From Flabesymbios commensalis (lineage: Eukaryota; Annelida; Polychaeta; Terebellida; Flabelligeridae), in NCBI GenBank assembly GCA_964017125.1, contig OZ024915.1:22040437-22104436 (forward strand): 64,000 nt of DNA. The letters run 5' to 3'. The notes below the pieces were generated by a model. That model saw only the letters and a list, made by a program, of their open reading frames with translations. It was not told where the DNA came from and did not search any database. The position numbers were made by a program, and so were the translations under genes. Within the stretch, counting starts at the first letter, position 1. Every line of letters starts with the position of its first letter. This document shows, piece by piece, positions 37,301 to 44,527 of the stretch.

Positions 37301-37667
37301 TATTATGATTTAATTTAGTGCTTTAAGGGTTGAAGCTTGCAATTTATTGGCCTTTATTGTTTGATCAACTTAATTGTTTACATTTTGGCAAACCGCTTGA
37401 CATCAATATATAGCAAGATAAGATTACGAGTGTATGCTTACAAAAGTTCATTTATAACTAGGTGAGAAAACTTGATAATGGGTCTGTTTAATAATGTACA
37501 TGAATCTTTGAATGCTGATGCCATTTCTTGTGTTTTGTAGGTTGAGAATTCTCAGTACTGTTTTCCTTGTGGCGTGCATGGTCGCTACCTGGCAACATTG
37601 GTCTCTGATTGATGTATACACCAGCAAACTAATTGACAAATACAGACATATAGTGCCTAGTCTATAA
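4159..37667 (+). CDS. TMCC: TMCC family transmembrane and coiled-coil protein (gene span, 11 coding exons)
   Basis: Exons are 4159-4333, 6084-6267, 12455-12680, 25521-25565, 26101-26180, 28569-28650, 34193-34412, 35059-35190, 35511-35600, 37000-37178 and 37541-37667. All introns are GT-AG and all phases match. From ATG 4187 the protein has 503 residues, close to vertebrate TMCC3 (about 477) and shorter than TMCC1. Family hallmarks are DPERTRAAI near residue 80, [29 protein letters not shown] near 205-225, [20 protein letters not shown] near 350, [10 protein letters not shown] at 405-414, and two C-terminal hydrophobic segments (about 432-455 and 464-480). Vertebrate TMCC proteins sit in the ER membrane, self-associate through coiled coils, and TMCC1 acts at ER-endosome fission sites; the same location is inferred here. 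There is probably a single invertebrate orthologue of TMCC1/2/3. Confidence 0.93.
5195..5442 (+). mobile_element. TTAA-flanked MITE (piggyBac-like) with strong hairpin
   Basis: TTAA is present at both ends with termini CCCTTACAGCGC and CCCTTACAACGC (inverse). Positions 5216-5276 form a near-perfect hairpin containing GACGTCAGATTCTGACGTC. TTAA targets and CCC-initial termini are typical of piggyBac-type elements; no transposase is present. A relative lies at 36709-36958. Confidence 0.6.
5611..5868 (+). mobile_element. TTAA-flanked MITE
   Basis: It is bounded by TTAA-CCCTTTGAGCCC and GGCCTGAAAGGG-TTAA and shares its right TTAA (5865-5868) with the next element. Confidence 0.5.
5865..6053 (+). 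mobile_element. TTAA-flanked MITE adjoining TMCC exon 2
   Basis: It starts TTAA-CCCTTACCACAATC and ends near CGTCAGAG-TTAA. Its middle (GATTCATTTGAATACC) is shared with 5195-5442 and 36709-36958, so it belongs to the same family. The right end is degenerate. Confidence 0.45.
6084..6267 (+). CDS. TMCC: TMCC exon 2
   Basis: The acceptor ATTACAG ends at 6083 and the donor is AAAGAAG|GTAAGG. The exon runs phase 0 to 1. It encodes a Gly/Ser-rich linker and then the conserved [20 protein letters not shown], the start of the first TMCC coiled coil. In this family DPERTR marks the boundary between the variable N-terminus and the conserved core. Confidence 0.93.
7090..7690. repeat. Cluster of CCAACGTT/AATGTTGG palindromic repeats
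   Basis: Repeated motifs of the type AATGTTGGGCCAACGTCTGC and its complement occur at short spacing. Complete examples of the same family are the palindromic MITEs at 39259-39365 and 40718-40825, which begin CCCAGCAAACAC. More fragments lie near 13957-14020, 26820-26890, 34905-35005 and 41810-41880. Confidence 0.5.
7922..9631 (+). mobile_element. hAT-like non-autonomous element
   Basis: The left end AGGCGTATCCAAGGGGGTGC and the right end, inverse CAGTGGCGTATCCAGAAAT, are followed inwards on both sides by a run rich in AAGGGGGGTGCT (left copy partly doubled). CAGTGGCGTATCCAG ends are common in animal hAT elements. No transposase frame is seen in the 1.7 kb. Similar GGATCC(A/G)C-GCC relics occur near 43083-43099 and 58452-58475. 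Confidence 0.55.
9790..10136. mobile_element. Foldback MITE, degraded copy
   Basis: Two arms of about 150 bases are inverse complements; both contain AGACATGTTTAC or its inverse and GATATAGAGACA. This is the same family as the cleaner copy at 28006-28381. Confidence 0.55.
11807..12242 (+). mobile_element. CAGTGTTTC MITE, copy 1, nested in another MITE
   Basis: The ends CAGTGTTTCATCTAG and GTAGATGAAACACTG are inverse repeats. The flanks are a perfect 6-bp duplication, ACAACT (11801-11806, 12243-12248). Removing the element restores GCGATCCACAACTTGAAGTG, the core of the TTAA MITE family seen at 14397-14635, so it inserted into an older MITE. The interior has about four 21-bp units containing GGGCAACATGGCGC. 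CAG...CTG ends are hAT-like. Confidence 0.75.
12455..12680 (+). CDS. TMCC: TMCC exon 3
   Basis: The acceptor TTTTTTTTCAG ends at 12454 and the donor is CTCAA|GTGAGA. The exon runs phase 1 to 2. It encodes [20 protein letters not shown] and then [20 protein letters not shown], the heart of the conserved TMCC coiled coil, and ends [12 protein letters not shown]. All these match vertebrate TMCC1-3 almost residue by residue. Confidence 0.95.
13771..14324. mobile_element. MITE with CCCCTTGGGATGA ends
   Basis: The left end AAAGCAGCCCCTTGGGATGA is the inverse of the right end TCATCCCAAGGGGTCCCTTT with small differences. A palindromic-repeat fragment (about 13957-14020) lies inside. No coding frame is seen. 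Confidence 0.6.
14397..14635 (+). mobile_element. TTAA-flanked MITE (piggyBac-like), reference copy
   Basis: It is bounded by TTAA-CCCTTAGCACACTG and CAGTGATCTAAGGG-TTAA. The centre is a palindrome around GTGGATCGCGGCAGCGAGAC. Relatives are 32974-33206, 34618-34864, 36487-36712 and 53532-53771, with loose fragments near 5020, 13240 and 37255. Confidence 0.65.
15098..15580 (+). mobile_element. CAGTGTTTC MITE, copy 2
   Basis: It has perfect 15-bp terminal inverted repeats, CAGTGTTTCATCTAG ... CTAGATGAAACACTG. It is colinear with 11807-12242 throughout and has about five or six 21-bp units with GGGCAACATGGCGC. The target duplication is unclear here (ACACAA against CACAAA). Confidence 0.7.
16000..18330. 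other. TMCC intron 3 sequence without recognised features
   Basis: AT-rich intronic DNA. Several small open frames are present but none resembles a known protein. Confidence 0.5.
18334..19590 (+). repeat. Tandem duplication, 635-bp unit, two copies
   Basis: Copy 1 is 18334-18968 and copy 2 starts at 18969. Positions 18334-18695 and 18969-19330 (362 bases) are identical by eye. After that the copies differ by many substitutions and several indels to the end near 19590. A TTAA-bounded MITE with ends CCCTTGTACTAC / inverse CCTTGTGCTGC lies inside copy 1 (18628-18860). Confidence 0.85.
19600..20680. other. TMCC intron 3 sequence; poly-G tract follows
   Basis: AT-rich with no coding or repeat structure that I recognise, apart from a run of about 20 G near 20527-20546, which could fold as a G-quadruplex or could be an unstable microsatellite. 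Confidence 0.5.
20907..21548. repeat. Long inverted repeat, about 190-bp arms
   Basis: The left arm 20907-21095 and the right arm 21363-21548 are inverse complements with moderate divergence; both contain the sequence around CACCAGAT(C/T)(C/T)TGGGAGTAGC and AAAATTTGGTGGA. The spacer is 270 bases. Probably a foldback MITE. Confidence 0.6.
22170..23990. other. TMCC intron 3 sequence without recognised features
   Basis: AT-rich DNA. Short hydrophobic open frames at 22598-23196 are likely chance frames in T-rich sequence. Confidence 0.5.
23994..24627. mobile_element. MITE with AAAACAATAGTG ends
   Basis: The left end ATCGATGGTCTAAAACAATAG is the inverse of the right end, read as ATCGATTGGTTAAAACAATA with small differences. 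Internally, short repeats of the type AATAACAATGTGCTAAGTTG recur four to five times. Confidence 0.5.
24640..25520. other. TMCC intron 3, 3' part
   Basis: AT-rich DNA with no supported feature. It ends in the polypyrimidine tract TTTTTTTTGTTATAG before exon 4. Confidence 0.5.
25521..25565 (+). CDS. TMCC: TMCC exon 4 (45-nt exon)
   Basis: The acceptor TTGTTATAG ends at 25520 and the donor is TTTTCAGG|GTAAGT. Both borders are phase 2, so the exon can be skipped without changing frame. It encodes [15 protein letters not shown], which replaces the longer VTGFSEGVVDSVKGGF-type segment of vertebrate TMCC proteins. The short form is probably ancestral to invertebrates, or another cassette exists that I did not find. 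Confidence 0.85.
26101..26180 (+). CDS. TMCC: TMCC exon 5
   Basis: The acceptor TGCTTTGTAG ends at 26100 and the donor is CACCTAA|GTATGT. The exon runs phase 2 to 1. It encodes [20 protein letters not shown] followed by DNINHL, one of the most conserved TMCC segments (vertebrate form [20 protein letters not shown]). Confidence 0.95.
26396..27975 (+). mobile_element. 1.6-kb TTAA-flanked piggyBac-like non-autonomous element
   Basis: TTAA occurs at both ends with perfect 13-bp inverse termini CCCTTTCCATGCC. Just inside the left end are two related palindromes, CCCGGATCGTGTCCGGG and CCCGGACCGCGTCCGGG. The interior holds an internal duplication of about 230 bases (27177-27410 and 27582-27812), each copy with four TGACCT hexamers spaced exactly 11 bases apart. 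No transposase frame is seen. It lies in TMCC intron 5. Confidence 0.7.
28006..28381. mobile_element. Foldback MITE with perfect 20-bp ends
   Basis: TTAAAGGGACTGGCCCAGGC at the left is exactly inverse to the right end. Nearly the whole element folds into two arms of about 170 bases with moderate divergence. TTAA at the borders may be the target site. A degraded relative lies at 9790-10136, and a fragment near 44380-44500. Confidence 0.75.
28569..28650 (+). CDS. TMCC: TMCC exon 6
   Basis: The acceptor TTTACTTTAG ends at 28568 and the donor is TCTTCAGG|GTATGTTGT. The exon runs phase 1 to 2. It encodes [20 protein letters not shown], a variable acidic linker that corresponds to the DSLEEGQ region of vertebrate proteins. 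The donor lies inside the 15-bp target duplication of the adjoining LINE. Confidence 0.88.
29022..30190 (-). CDS. LINE ORF, 3' frame: thumb and C-terminal domain
   Basis: This frame is open from about 30190; an internal methionine-like codon lies at 30032, but it is really the continuation of the reverse transcriptase. It begins with [20 protein letters not shown] and contains [16 protein letters not shown] and [10 protein letters not shown], typical of CR1/L2-type thumb regions. The C-terminus has a Cys/His cluster, [17 protein letters not shown], commonly seen at LINE C-termini. The stop follows SRFGM at 29022. It is separated from the 5' part only by the single frameshift. Confidence 0.85.
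30143..32422 (-). CDS. LINE ORF, 5' frame: 2A leader, AP endonuclease, reverse transcriptase
   Basis: 759 codons. Residues about 34-50 are hydrophobic ([15 protein letters not shown]) and lead into [11 protein letters not shown] ending at residue 61 (codon 32242-32240), a match to the 2A consensus D(V/I)ExNPGP. An AP-type endonuclease follows (NVRSL near 72, [29 protein letters not shown]). The reverse transcriptase has [37 protein letters not shown] and FADD near residue 739. The frame then ends early at 30143: the following 45 or so bases read in another frame continue the family sequence, so there is one small frameshift near 30165-30195. In the family, 2A causes ribosome skipping, so a 60-residue leader would be released. 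Confidence 0.9.
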   Translation of the reverse strand: MSIDVAHYRMSIGTFHGQQSITRWSSNLLFWKNIAPFFLITWMIYQMHLSRSGDVESNPGPILQSLSIGAQNVRSLTAPTRNPETKLDLISLMCSITSLDIFGISETWLDDSILDDQILLPGFLPPIRKDRRRDGGGVAVYISENVAAKRCPLIEPTSGEYICIEVDIKCTPHLLCFFYRPPSLNINDFIDNIFHIITKAKFYSIHNIYLIGDSNTKHQEWCTYDATSSDGKALKNFFDCNDFSQLIDEPTRFGNTSHSCIDHIFTNSTFNVNEFGTLPKDSCFDHCPIYFRLYPQTSSIHTAYKRTVWNYKNANFLMFRISLMNVAWNTIFTAGDINEITNNFMNLLTYNAKLFIPCYETTIRPRDKPWFNSEIRRLMRTRNRLHSSLKNKPQDIRLQNKFKTIRNKTVSEIRSAKINYQLKQFETVNSGNPNSKTWWQTCKALLYNKPVIKAPLNNNGSLVTDNKHKADIFNRYFVEQSTLDTSAAKLPQTPPRYNATIYNITTNPLEVYKTLNKLKPGKATGPDNISNRILTETSSALAEPLSILFNKCIAKGTFPDAWKQANVIPLFKKGDMTQCNNYRPVSLLPCISKVFEKIIFQHLFSYLKNQNIISSKQSGFIPGDSTTNQLSIICHNIYSALDSGDEVHGVSLDFSKAFDKVWHTGLLYKLKRYGVAGNILELIKSYLKNRKQRVLVNNTESSWLEITAGVPQGSVLGPLLFLIYINDICNSIKSDLFLFADDCSLFQKVNWSAERLPKY
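32950..32964 (+). repeat. Duplicated TMCC exon 6 splice donor (LINE target duplication)
   Basis: TTCAGGGTATGTTGT repeats 28645-28659. It contains the last six exon 6 bases and the first nine donor bases, so a second sequence-identical donor lies at 32956. Confidence 0.9.
32974..33206 (+). mobile_element. TTAA-flanked MITE
   Basis: It is bounded by TTAACTCATAACCCCTAG and CTCTAGGAG-TTAA and contains AGGTCGACTACAGCAGG and a TTCAAGTGACTGAAAA core as in 14397-14635. Confidence 0.5.
33210..34192. other. TMCC intron 6, 3' part
   Basis: AT-rich, with no gene or clear repeat. It ends in TATAATTGTTTAG before exon 7. Confidence 0.5.
34193..34412 (+). CDS. TMCC: TMCC exon 7
   Basis: The acceptor ATTGTTTAG ends at 34192 and the donor is TTTGAAG|GTACAA. 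The exon runs phase 2 to 0. It encodes a Ser-rich stretch beginning [17 protein letters not shown] (vertebrate YGSEEDCSSATSGS) and then [20 protein letters not shown], the start of the second coiled coil. Confidence 0.93.
34618..34864 (+). mobile_element. TTAA-flanked MITE in intron 7
   Basis: It is bounded by TTAA-CCCTTAAAGCGC and GGCTAAAGGG-TTAA and contains the GTGGATCGCGCTAGC core of the 14397-14635 family. A CCAACAAACACG palindromic-family fragment follows at 34905-35005. Confidence 0.55.
35059..35190 (+). CDS. TMCC: TMCC exon 8
   Basis: The acceptor TTTTTATAG ends at 35058 and the donor is AAACAG|GTAACT. The exon is phase 0 to 0. It encodes [20 protein letters not shown] followed by [10 protein letters not shown], almost identical to vertebrate TMCC proteins. 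Confidence 0.96.
35511..35600 (+). CDS. TMCC: TMCC exon 9
   Basis: The acceptor TGAATTGCAG ends at 35510 and the donor is ACTCGG|GTACTG. The exon is phase 0 to 0. It encodes [20 protein letters not shown] and then [10 protein letters not shown], the last third of the second coiled coil. Confidence 0.96.
36487..36712 (+). mobile_element. TTAA-flanked MITE, left of an abutting pair
   Basis: It is in the inverse orientation of the 14397-14635 family, with CTTCAAGTGACTGAAAATTT, then ACCGTAGTCGACATCAGTGT and the end CTCAAGGG-TTAA. The right TTAA at 36709-36712 also opens the next element. Confidence 0.6.
36709..36958 (+). mobile_element. TTAA-flanked MITE, right of an abutting pair
   Basis: It is in the inverse orientation of 5195-5442 and carries the same GTCGACTTT...AGTCGATTCCCGCG hairpin at 36876-36945. 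It ends TTGTAAGGATTAA. Confidence 0.6.
37000..37178 (+). CDS. TMCC: TMCC exon 10
   Basis: The acceptor CTGTGTTACAG ends at 36999 and the donor is ACAAG|GTAATT. The exon runs phase 0 to 2. It encodes [20 protein letters not shown], the invariant [10 protein letters not shown] motif, followed by [20 protein letters not shown], the first membrane segment. Confidence 0.96.
37541..37667 (+). CDS. TMCC: TMCC exon 11 (terminal coding exon)
   Basis: The acceptor TGTTTTGTAG ends at 37540. It encodes [20 protein letters not shown] (second membrane segment) and a short polar tail ending HIVPSL; stop TAA at 37665-37667. In vertebrates the corresponding segment is TFSTLFLVVFIAFLWKHWD. Confidence 0.95.
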
Positions 37668-39800
37668 AACTGATAAGCCATCCTAGGAAAATATACACAT
37701 AATGCTTGTGCTCGATAGTTCCCCCTATGCAGTAGAAATGGAGATTGATGATACAGAGATTCAGTGACTCTGCTGAGAACATAGAAAAGCTGCTTGGATG
37801 ATGTCGTGTTGGCTATGTGATGACATAAGAAGCTGCTTAATATATTGGTATGATGCGCACTGTATACATACCATAATAAGGTGTAAGAATAATTGTGTTA
37901 TGGTTCATTCATAGCAAACATTTGCTGGACAAAATGGACAAAGTTTACCATAACTGATGTATACTTTCTCCGAACAGACATGCTTCATTCGTTTTTGCAT
38001 GGAAGCTGTATTTTTCGTTCGCTTGGACAGAGTCGGTGACAGTTGAAACTGAAATAATAGCTATCCCAACATAATGGGCTTGTGTCATCGCAATCTGCAT
38101 GTGTGATTGGCCTTCAATCACTATTATTATACTTAGCCTTCTAGTCACGATTCGTTACAAATTGGCGTATTTTAATTTAAACTTGTTTGCCAAAATAACC
38201 AATTGTTTCTATATGTTGATGAGTAACTTTGTTAATGCTGTTCGAAGATTATCACAAGCTAGAATTCACAAAAACCTAAAACACAGTAGACTAGGCAATA
38301 TTAATTTCAACATTTCGCCTCAGTCTTAGCCAAATGTCTCTTTCATAATCATGATGACGCTTGCTTATCTGTATTAAATATATGAATTCATAATTGATAA
38401 ATATTTTCTTAAAACTAAAGTACAACAAGTGACAACATAACAAACGATTTTGACATAAATTTATAGCATGTCCTTGTTTCTCACATATAACTTATTTGTA
38501 TTATATAATAGGTTGTTGTTAAAAAATTGGCTTGCTTACAAAATGTCCCATTAACTACAAGAAGAGTATATTTATATTGGTAAAGATAGTTGATTGATTT
38601 GGTGGATTATGTAGAATTAATAAGGATGAGTGGTTCAACTTGATCTGTGCTGCTGCTCCTGTTTTTGGTTGTTGTCTTCTACATATATATTTGTATTGCC
38701 AATATTTAAACAATCGTCTATAATATATTTGAATCGAGTCTTACTGTGCCATATAAGTTATAGTTAAATATAAAAGCTGCTGGTATCGCACTCGCTTTGC
38801 AATACTTATCATTAAGATAGTGCTCTTCACAAATTCACATGTTCACTAATTCAAGTGGATGTTTATATATCACTACATCTCTTTACCTCAGCTTTTTTTC
38901 TCAAATGCTTGATGGGTTTTCAAATTCTTTTTTATAGCTCATGTATGTTATCTATGATTGGAAATAAGGTTTGTCAGCCATCTTGCATTTATTGTTCAGA
39001 ATCAGATCAATGGAAAGAAATACTCAATATATTGTGTTTTAGTTATGAACAGCACATCATAAAATGTTTGTAAGGCACCATTCAACTATAAGTAATATAT
39101 GTATAGCATTGTCATATGTGTCGAGAACAGCTTGACTGTCTAGTTCCATAGAGTGCATATCACCCTCAATTGGGCCACACTTGTATAAACTACTGTTCCA
39201 AGAAAAGTACTATGATGTCACATGAGCCACAGCGTGGCTGGATTTTTTTTAGTTGCTCCCCAGCAAACACGAAGCATTTGTATAACATTTATAGAATGCT
39301 GACCAATGTTGAAGACGTTGGCCGATGTTGTACAAATTTTATACAAATGTTTTGTGCTTGCCTGGTCTAAATCTGCAAATATGTGTACTGTAATGGTCTG
39401 TTTCGTGGGTTTTATTGTTATTTTTTCTCGCATCTAAACAACTGGATATATACTGATATTGTATATGGCCTTCGAAATGGTCCTTCGGAGTCTTCAAAAC
39501 GTCCTAGATTTTATTTGTTTCGAACTCGGCAGTGAAGAGTTTGTTGTTAATGCTGGATATACACTTATTATCTAGCTTTTAATTAAGTGATTGTTAGACA
39601 AAATAATCTGATGATGCTCTTTAAAACTTCTTCTACATTTGACATGGCAATTTATCCCATTGGACATGGCGTGTCACATGTGGATGGTCTGACACTTCAT
39701 CTGTCAAGTTAGAAAGTACTGAGAAATGACTGTGCGTTAGTCTTTTTAGCCGTGTTATGTGGACATGTGGTGATCAATAAACAGACATGCATCACCATTT
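37668..39800 (+). other. TMCC: Probable TMCC 3' UTR
   Basis: No other gene is seen after the stop. The first good AATAAA is at 39776-39781, giving a UTR of about 2.1 kb if used. A palindromic MITE (39259-39365) would lie inside the transcript and could fold into a hairpin. The extent is inferred; no transcript data are available. Confidence 0.4.
39259..39365. mobile_element. Palindromic CCCAGCAAACAC MITE
   Basis: CCCAGCAAACACGAAGCATT at the left is the inverse of AATGTTTTGTGCTTGCCTGG at the right with few differences. The centre is GACCAATGTTGAAGACGTTG. A close relative lies at 40718-40825. Confidence 0.65.
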
Positions 39801-40717
39801 CTGTTTGAAGGTGCATGGTTCATATCATGAGAATGATTAGTCTTTTTTTCATAGCAACTCTTGAATTTTTTAAATGAGAAAGAAGATATCTGATCCGCAT
39901 CTGTTTTCGACTTTTGTACTCTTGTAAATCATAAAACATAGTTTATTTCATATGGTCTGTACAATGTCCATCCCATGTGTTCTCTTACAAATTTTATCTA
40001 AAATTTGAAATTTCTTCTAATTTTTTTTTCTAAAATCACAAGGCGCGCATGTTAGGCAGATTTTCTATATCAAGGTTATTCTAATTATGATATGTTCGGC
40101 TGAGATTGGGACTTTTGACACAATGAAAGTAGATCTAATGACACATGTTCAATTAATTGACTGCTTGATGAACAGTAATGAAAATAAAAATATGAGCTTG
40201 GTTTTTACATTTCGCATCAAAATAATATTTACAAATCAGTATTTTAATAATTGTTGTAGATACTTTCTGAGGTTGTGTTAAAATAAAAAAGTTACATCTC
40301 AAGCCCAGCAGGAAATATTTCCCATTGTGGCGCAGCAATAGATTAGAAACTTTAAATGCAATATTACTTTTGTGAGAAGTGAACAATTTATTTTGTCCCT
40401 AATTCTTTTTTATGTTTTCCTGTAGATGTATTTGACCTGGACTATGTATCTTATTGAATTCTTTTATTACCCCTCAGTCACTAAAGAATCCTTCAACTGC
40501 AAAACGCGCATGCCTGGGACGGTCAACCGTAGGCCAACAGTAGCCTATTGAGTACAGATTGACTGCATTAATATAGCCACTGAACTGATTACAAGATACT
40601 ACTTAAACGGGACATTGATCCAATGCTGTTTTAATGCTGGGCCAACGTCTGCGACGCTGGCCCAACATTGAAACAAGATTGAATAAATGTACAATGTCTG
40701 AGAGAAAGTTCTCCTGC

Positions 40718-40825
40718 CCCAGCAAACACAAGACATTTGTATAACATTTATACAACGTCGGCCCAACGTCTTCGACGTTAGTCCAACATTGCATAAAGTC
40801 ATACAAATGTTTTGTGTTTACTGGG
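40718..40825. mobile_element. Palindromic CCCAGCAAACAC MITE, second copy
   Basis: The whole 108 bases fold: CCCAGCAAACACAAGACATT pairs with AATGTTTTGTGTTTACTGGG, and the centre GGCCCAACGTCTTCGACGTT is itself palindromic. A further related segment precedes it at 40605-40680. Confidence 0.7.
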
Positions 40826-40829
40826 ATGT

Positions 40830-42420
40830 TAATATAAGCTCGGGGTCAAGCAGTTTCAACATCCCCGCAGTAATACAATCAGTTTGTTTGTAAGCCAGCG
40901 ACCAAGTAGGGGCAAAGGCAAAGAACTTTGAATTATTAACTCATAGATGTCGCTCAAGTATATATGAACTTGCTGTGATTTGAGAACTTGCTCTTAATGA
41001 GGCTTTGGGTATGAAACGCATATCTAGTATTATTATGGAATAGGGCCTTGGCCTACTCAGGGGCACTATTGCCTTTTGGGGGACCCTTGTTCCGTGAGTT
41101 TTGACAGTTGACCACACCTTTAGGTACAGTTTCTTGTAAGCGCAATAATTTCATAGCACCTTGACTCATTGCCTGGCGAGCCCGGCCAATTTCATTTATG
41201 GCCGGGTCGAGGCCAAGGTCCTTAGTCAAGTGACTTTCATGCTTGTGCTATTGAGGCCGGTGAATAATTTTCTGGATCGAGTCATAGGAAATGTGTCAGA
41301 GGGGAAATACAATACTGCAAACAACTCTACATCCGGATAAGTGACCTTTCAAAAATGTCTGAATCCGGGGATTACCCTATTTTCATCTAAAAATAGCAAC
41401 TAGTCACAAACATTCGCCACTGGGGCATACCGGAGCCTACATGAAGCTCGGCCACGCCGCGTGGTGTGGCTCTGGGAACCAGATTACTTGACTCACGGCC
41501 TTCATTTCTAGCCATGTATGCACTAAGGTAATGTCGAGATCCAGTTCGATAGTCAGTGACCTTGCCCTAATTTCAACTTCATAACACCTTGATTCGGGGC
41601 CTTCATTTTGCAGCCACATGTGCACTATTCTAATCGTAAGTTAAAGTTCTATACTCATTGAACTGAACAGGTATAAATTTCACTATCATTGTCCAACACA
41701 GAGTATCTTAGCGGATACACACAAAAATTACCGTTATCCCAAGTGTGAGTCAAGGTTTTTTTTCGAGGTGGTAGGCATGACTTTGTCCCAGTAATCTCGA
41801 GATTATTTCAATGATGTTGTTTTAACATTGGCCCATCGTCTGCTACGCTGGTCTTATATTAAATCGACATTGACTGTCGTGTTTAGACAGACTGCACTGG
41901 ATAACTCTTCTGCAGAAACAAGCCGTTCGTCTATTGCCATGTGATTTTTTTGTACATTGGCACAGACGGTGGCCCATCATTAAACCAGTGGTCATCGGAT
42001 AAACGTTTTATATTTGCTGGATTTTGATTGCCAATTACCTCCCACTAATCTCTTGGATGTCAACAGCTTTGAGTCAGTGTTGGGGCTATGTTATTAGATG
42101 ATCGAAATGAGGAATATTACAATCACTTTTCAATAAGTCAACTGTATAGATATACATACATTTATCTCAGAAAAATGAGGACATTGGGATGGGCAGAATC
42201 GTTCCAGTCAAAATCGTGACGGTTTTATAATCGTCAATGAATATCTATTTATAAAAGATGGCAGCACAGATAATCGAGGTAGGCCTACTTGGATGGTTGT
42301 CGGTGGTAGTAAGCCTATTTTTTGTCCCCACTTTCTTTCCTTATTATGTTGCATGCTGTAGGCACTACAGTATGGTATAGAATCGCTAGTCTACAATAAC
42401 ATTCAAGAGAAACTGCATCC
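40830..42420. other. Intergenic, no gene seen
   Basis: It contains a degenerate doublet of about 100 bases (around 41498-41540 and 41598-41640, both with GGCCTTCATTT) and a palindromic-family fragment at 41810-41985. Nothing else is supported. Confidence 0.5.
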
Positions 42421-42423
42421 TCT

Positions 42424-42910
42424 TTGAGTCTGGCTATAATCTTACGGGAAGTTTATCAGTGGAATGGAATACCCTGTTTCCTCTATTCAACAGTAGAGCT
42501 AATGCAGCTCTCACATTATTGGGTCGTAATAACTATGTATTCGAGAAACATGTGGGCCCACACGCATGTGCAGCATTGTCAATGTTTCACAGGATTGAGG
42601 TCTGTCGCTATGTAAATATTATTTGTAAGCGAAGCAAATCGACCCAGCTATTTTAATAACTATGGTAAATATGAGTGTTTGACATTGTATAGGCTGTTCG
42701 TGACATCTCACTTGAGATGACTGGAGTTACCACTCAACTATGTTTTTTGCAAAAGGCCCAGGGGCGTTTCGGCATTAAGCTGCACATAAAACCCTCCGGT
42801 CTTCTGGGGTAGATCCCTGACATGGCCAGAAACCGGCCTTTATTGGGGGAGCTAGGGAAAAAAGAAATAACCCACCATGTCTAATCACCCCACACAGACA
42901 GAGAGGGAGC
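42424..42910 (+). repeat. Dispersed repeat, copy 1 (shared with 48590-49085)
   Basis: TCTGGCTATAATCTTACGGG through AGCTAATGCAGC, and later AATAACCCACCATGTCTAAT, match the second copy in the same order and orientation. One frame reads SGYNLTGSLSVEWNTLFPLF followed by NSRANAALTLLG. It is probably the 3' part of a retroposon of unidentified family. Confidence 0.5.
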
Positions 42911-43619
42911 GCCGATTTTTGCTATAATTTATGCACACCACAGCTGGCACTTATATGCTGTAGAGGGGTCCGGGGGCATGATCCTACGAAAAATTTTAAA
43001 ATCTAAGGCCTCAAATGACGCATTCTAGACAATATTTCGGCCGAAATATGGTAGTTTTTTGTTTTTGGGACCCTAATGCGCCCCCTCTGGATCCGCCACG
43101 CCTTCATGTTTTTCATCATCTGCAGCCTAGACCTACATATAGGCCTATATCATTTATTTTTCATTTACAGATTGCAATTTTGTCAACATATTATAATAGC
43201 CATAAAGAGATAAACCACTGTTCATAATATGCGGGTCCCGCAAAGCAATGTGCCATAGTTGCATGTTGCATGGATCAAAACAGCTAATCAACATATTTTC
43301 AGTCTGATTATATTTAATTTCGAAATCATTGACTGAAAACAACAACAATAATAATGTTTTATATACATAGTGCACATACAATTCTTTGCAGTGTGTTTCA
43401 CACACATTACCTCTAGTCACTGGACCTGTTCATTTATGAACCTTTTCAACTCTCTTTTGGAGCATACAGCACTGCAAGCATTTAGGCACTAATAGCCTAC
43501 CCCTACTAGGTGCACAACATCTGCTATCAAAGTGTGGCGTTATTTTTTTGTTCCCTTACCCATTCCCGAGCTCATATGTAGGTGACCATCCCGCTCAGAA
43601 ATGCACACAAGTAGTTGTA

Positions 43620-44165
43620 CAAGCATTTTTCAAAATGGCCACCATCAAAAGTACTAAAATATCCTGATATGCATAATTGATCATATCTTGGCCTTATATA
43701 TTTAATTAGAAATATATGATTTCATTGGCCAATCACACATGTTCAGTATAATGAATCGATTAAAACAACATTTGTTTGCTAAATAATAATATTTCATTTT
43801 TATAATTCAAAATGGTCGCTCAATAACGAAAAATCACATAATTTACCACTCTCACCCACTGAACTAATTACTTTAAAGTTAATGTTATATCAGGGTGAGC
43901 CCCCCCGTGAGTGGCATTGTATTGTTCTGAGACATCCTTTGTGTGAATCAGCCTGTTGGGACATGATCTATCTGGACAAGTTAATGATCTCGAAATATCC
44001 TGAAATACATAAAATGATCATATCTAATTGGTTTTTAATCAACTAGATGATTTTAGTGGATAATCATACATTTTCATAGTCAAGGAATCAGTTAAAACTA
44101 TTTTCGACTTCCAAATTATAATATTTTTGTGAAATATCCAAAATGGCCGGGGAAAAAATACGACT
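43620..44165 (+). repeat. Degenerate direct repeat, 336-bp spacing
   Basis: Sequences around AAATATCCTGATATGCATA (43657) and AAATATCCTGAAATACATA (43993) begin two similar segments that both run to CAAAATGG(T/C)C(G/C). An hAT-like end relic, CCCCCTCTGGATCCGCCA, lies just upstream near 43080. Confidence 0.5.
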
Positions 44166-44527
44166 ACTATTTTGCCGCTATAGGCTAATCAACTGAACTC
44201 TCATGAATATAAAGTAAATGCAACCTTTGTCAAGCCACAAAGCATAATTCTTATTTTGGCTCCATATGTCTATAATAGCCTATAATTACTGAAGTTTTCT
44301 GAATTTTGGGTTATTTAGGCAGCGTATAGCAAGTGTACCGAAAGCCCTGTTTATCAGTTATTCCTGTATTTCTTATTTTGGACATTTTGCATGCATATAT
44401 GTCTGAAATCCAATTTCTTCTTTATTTCTCTATTAACTGATAAATGTGCGACACAAAATTTAAAAGCTTCTAGTCTATGCATGGACATGTTGACATATTA
44501 TGTACCCATGATCAGTAGGCCTACATT

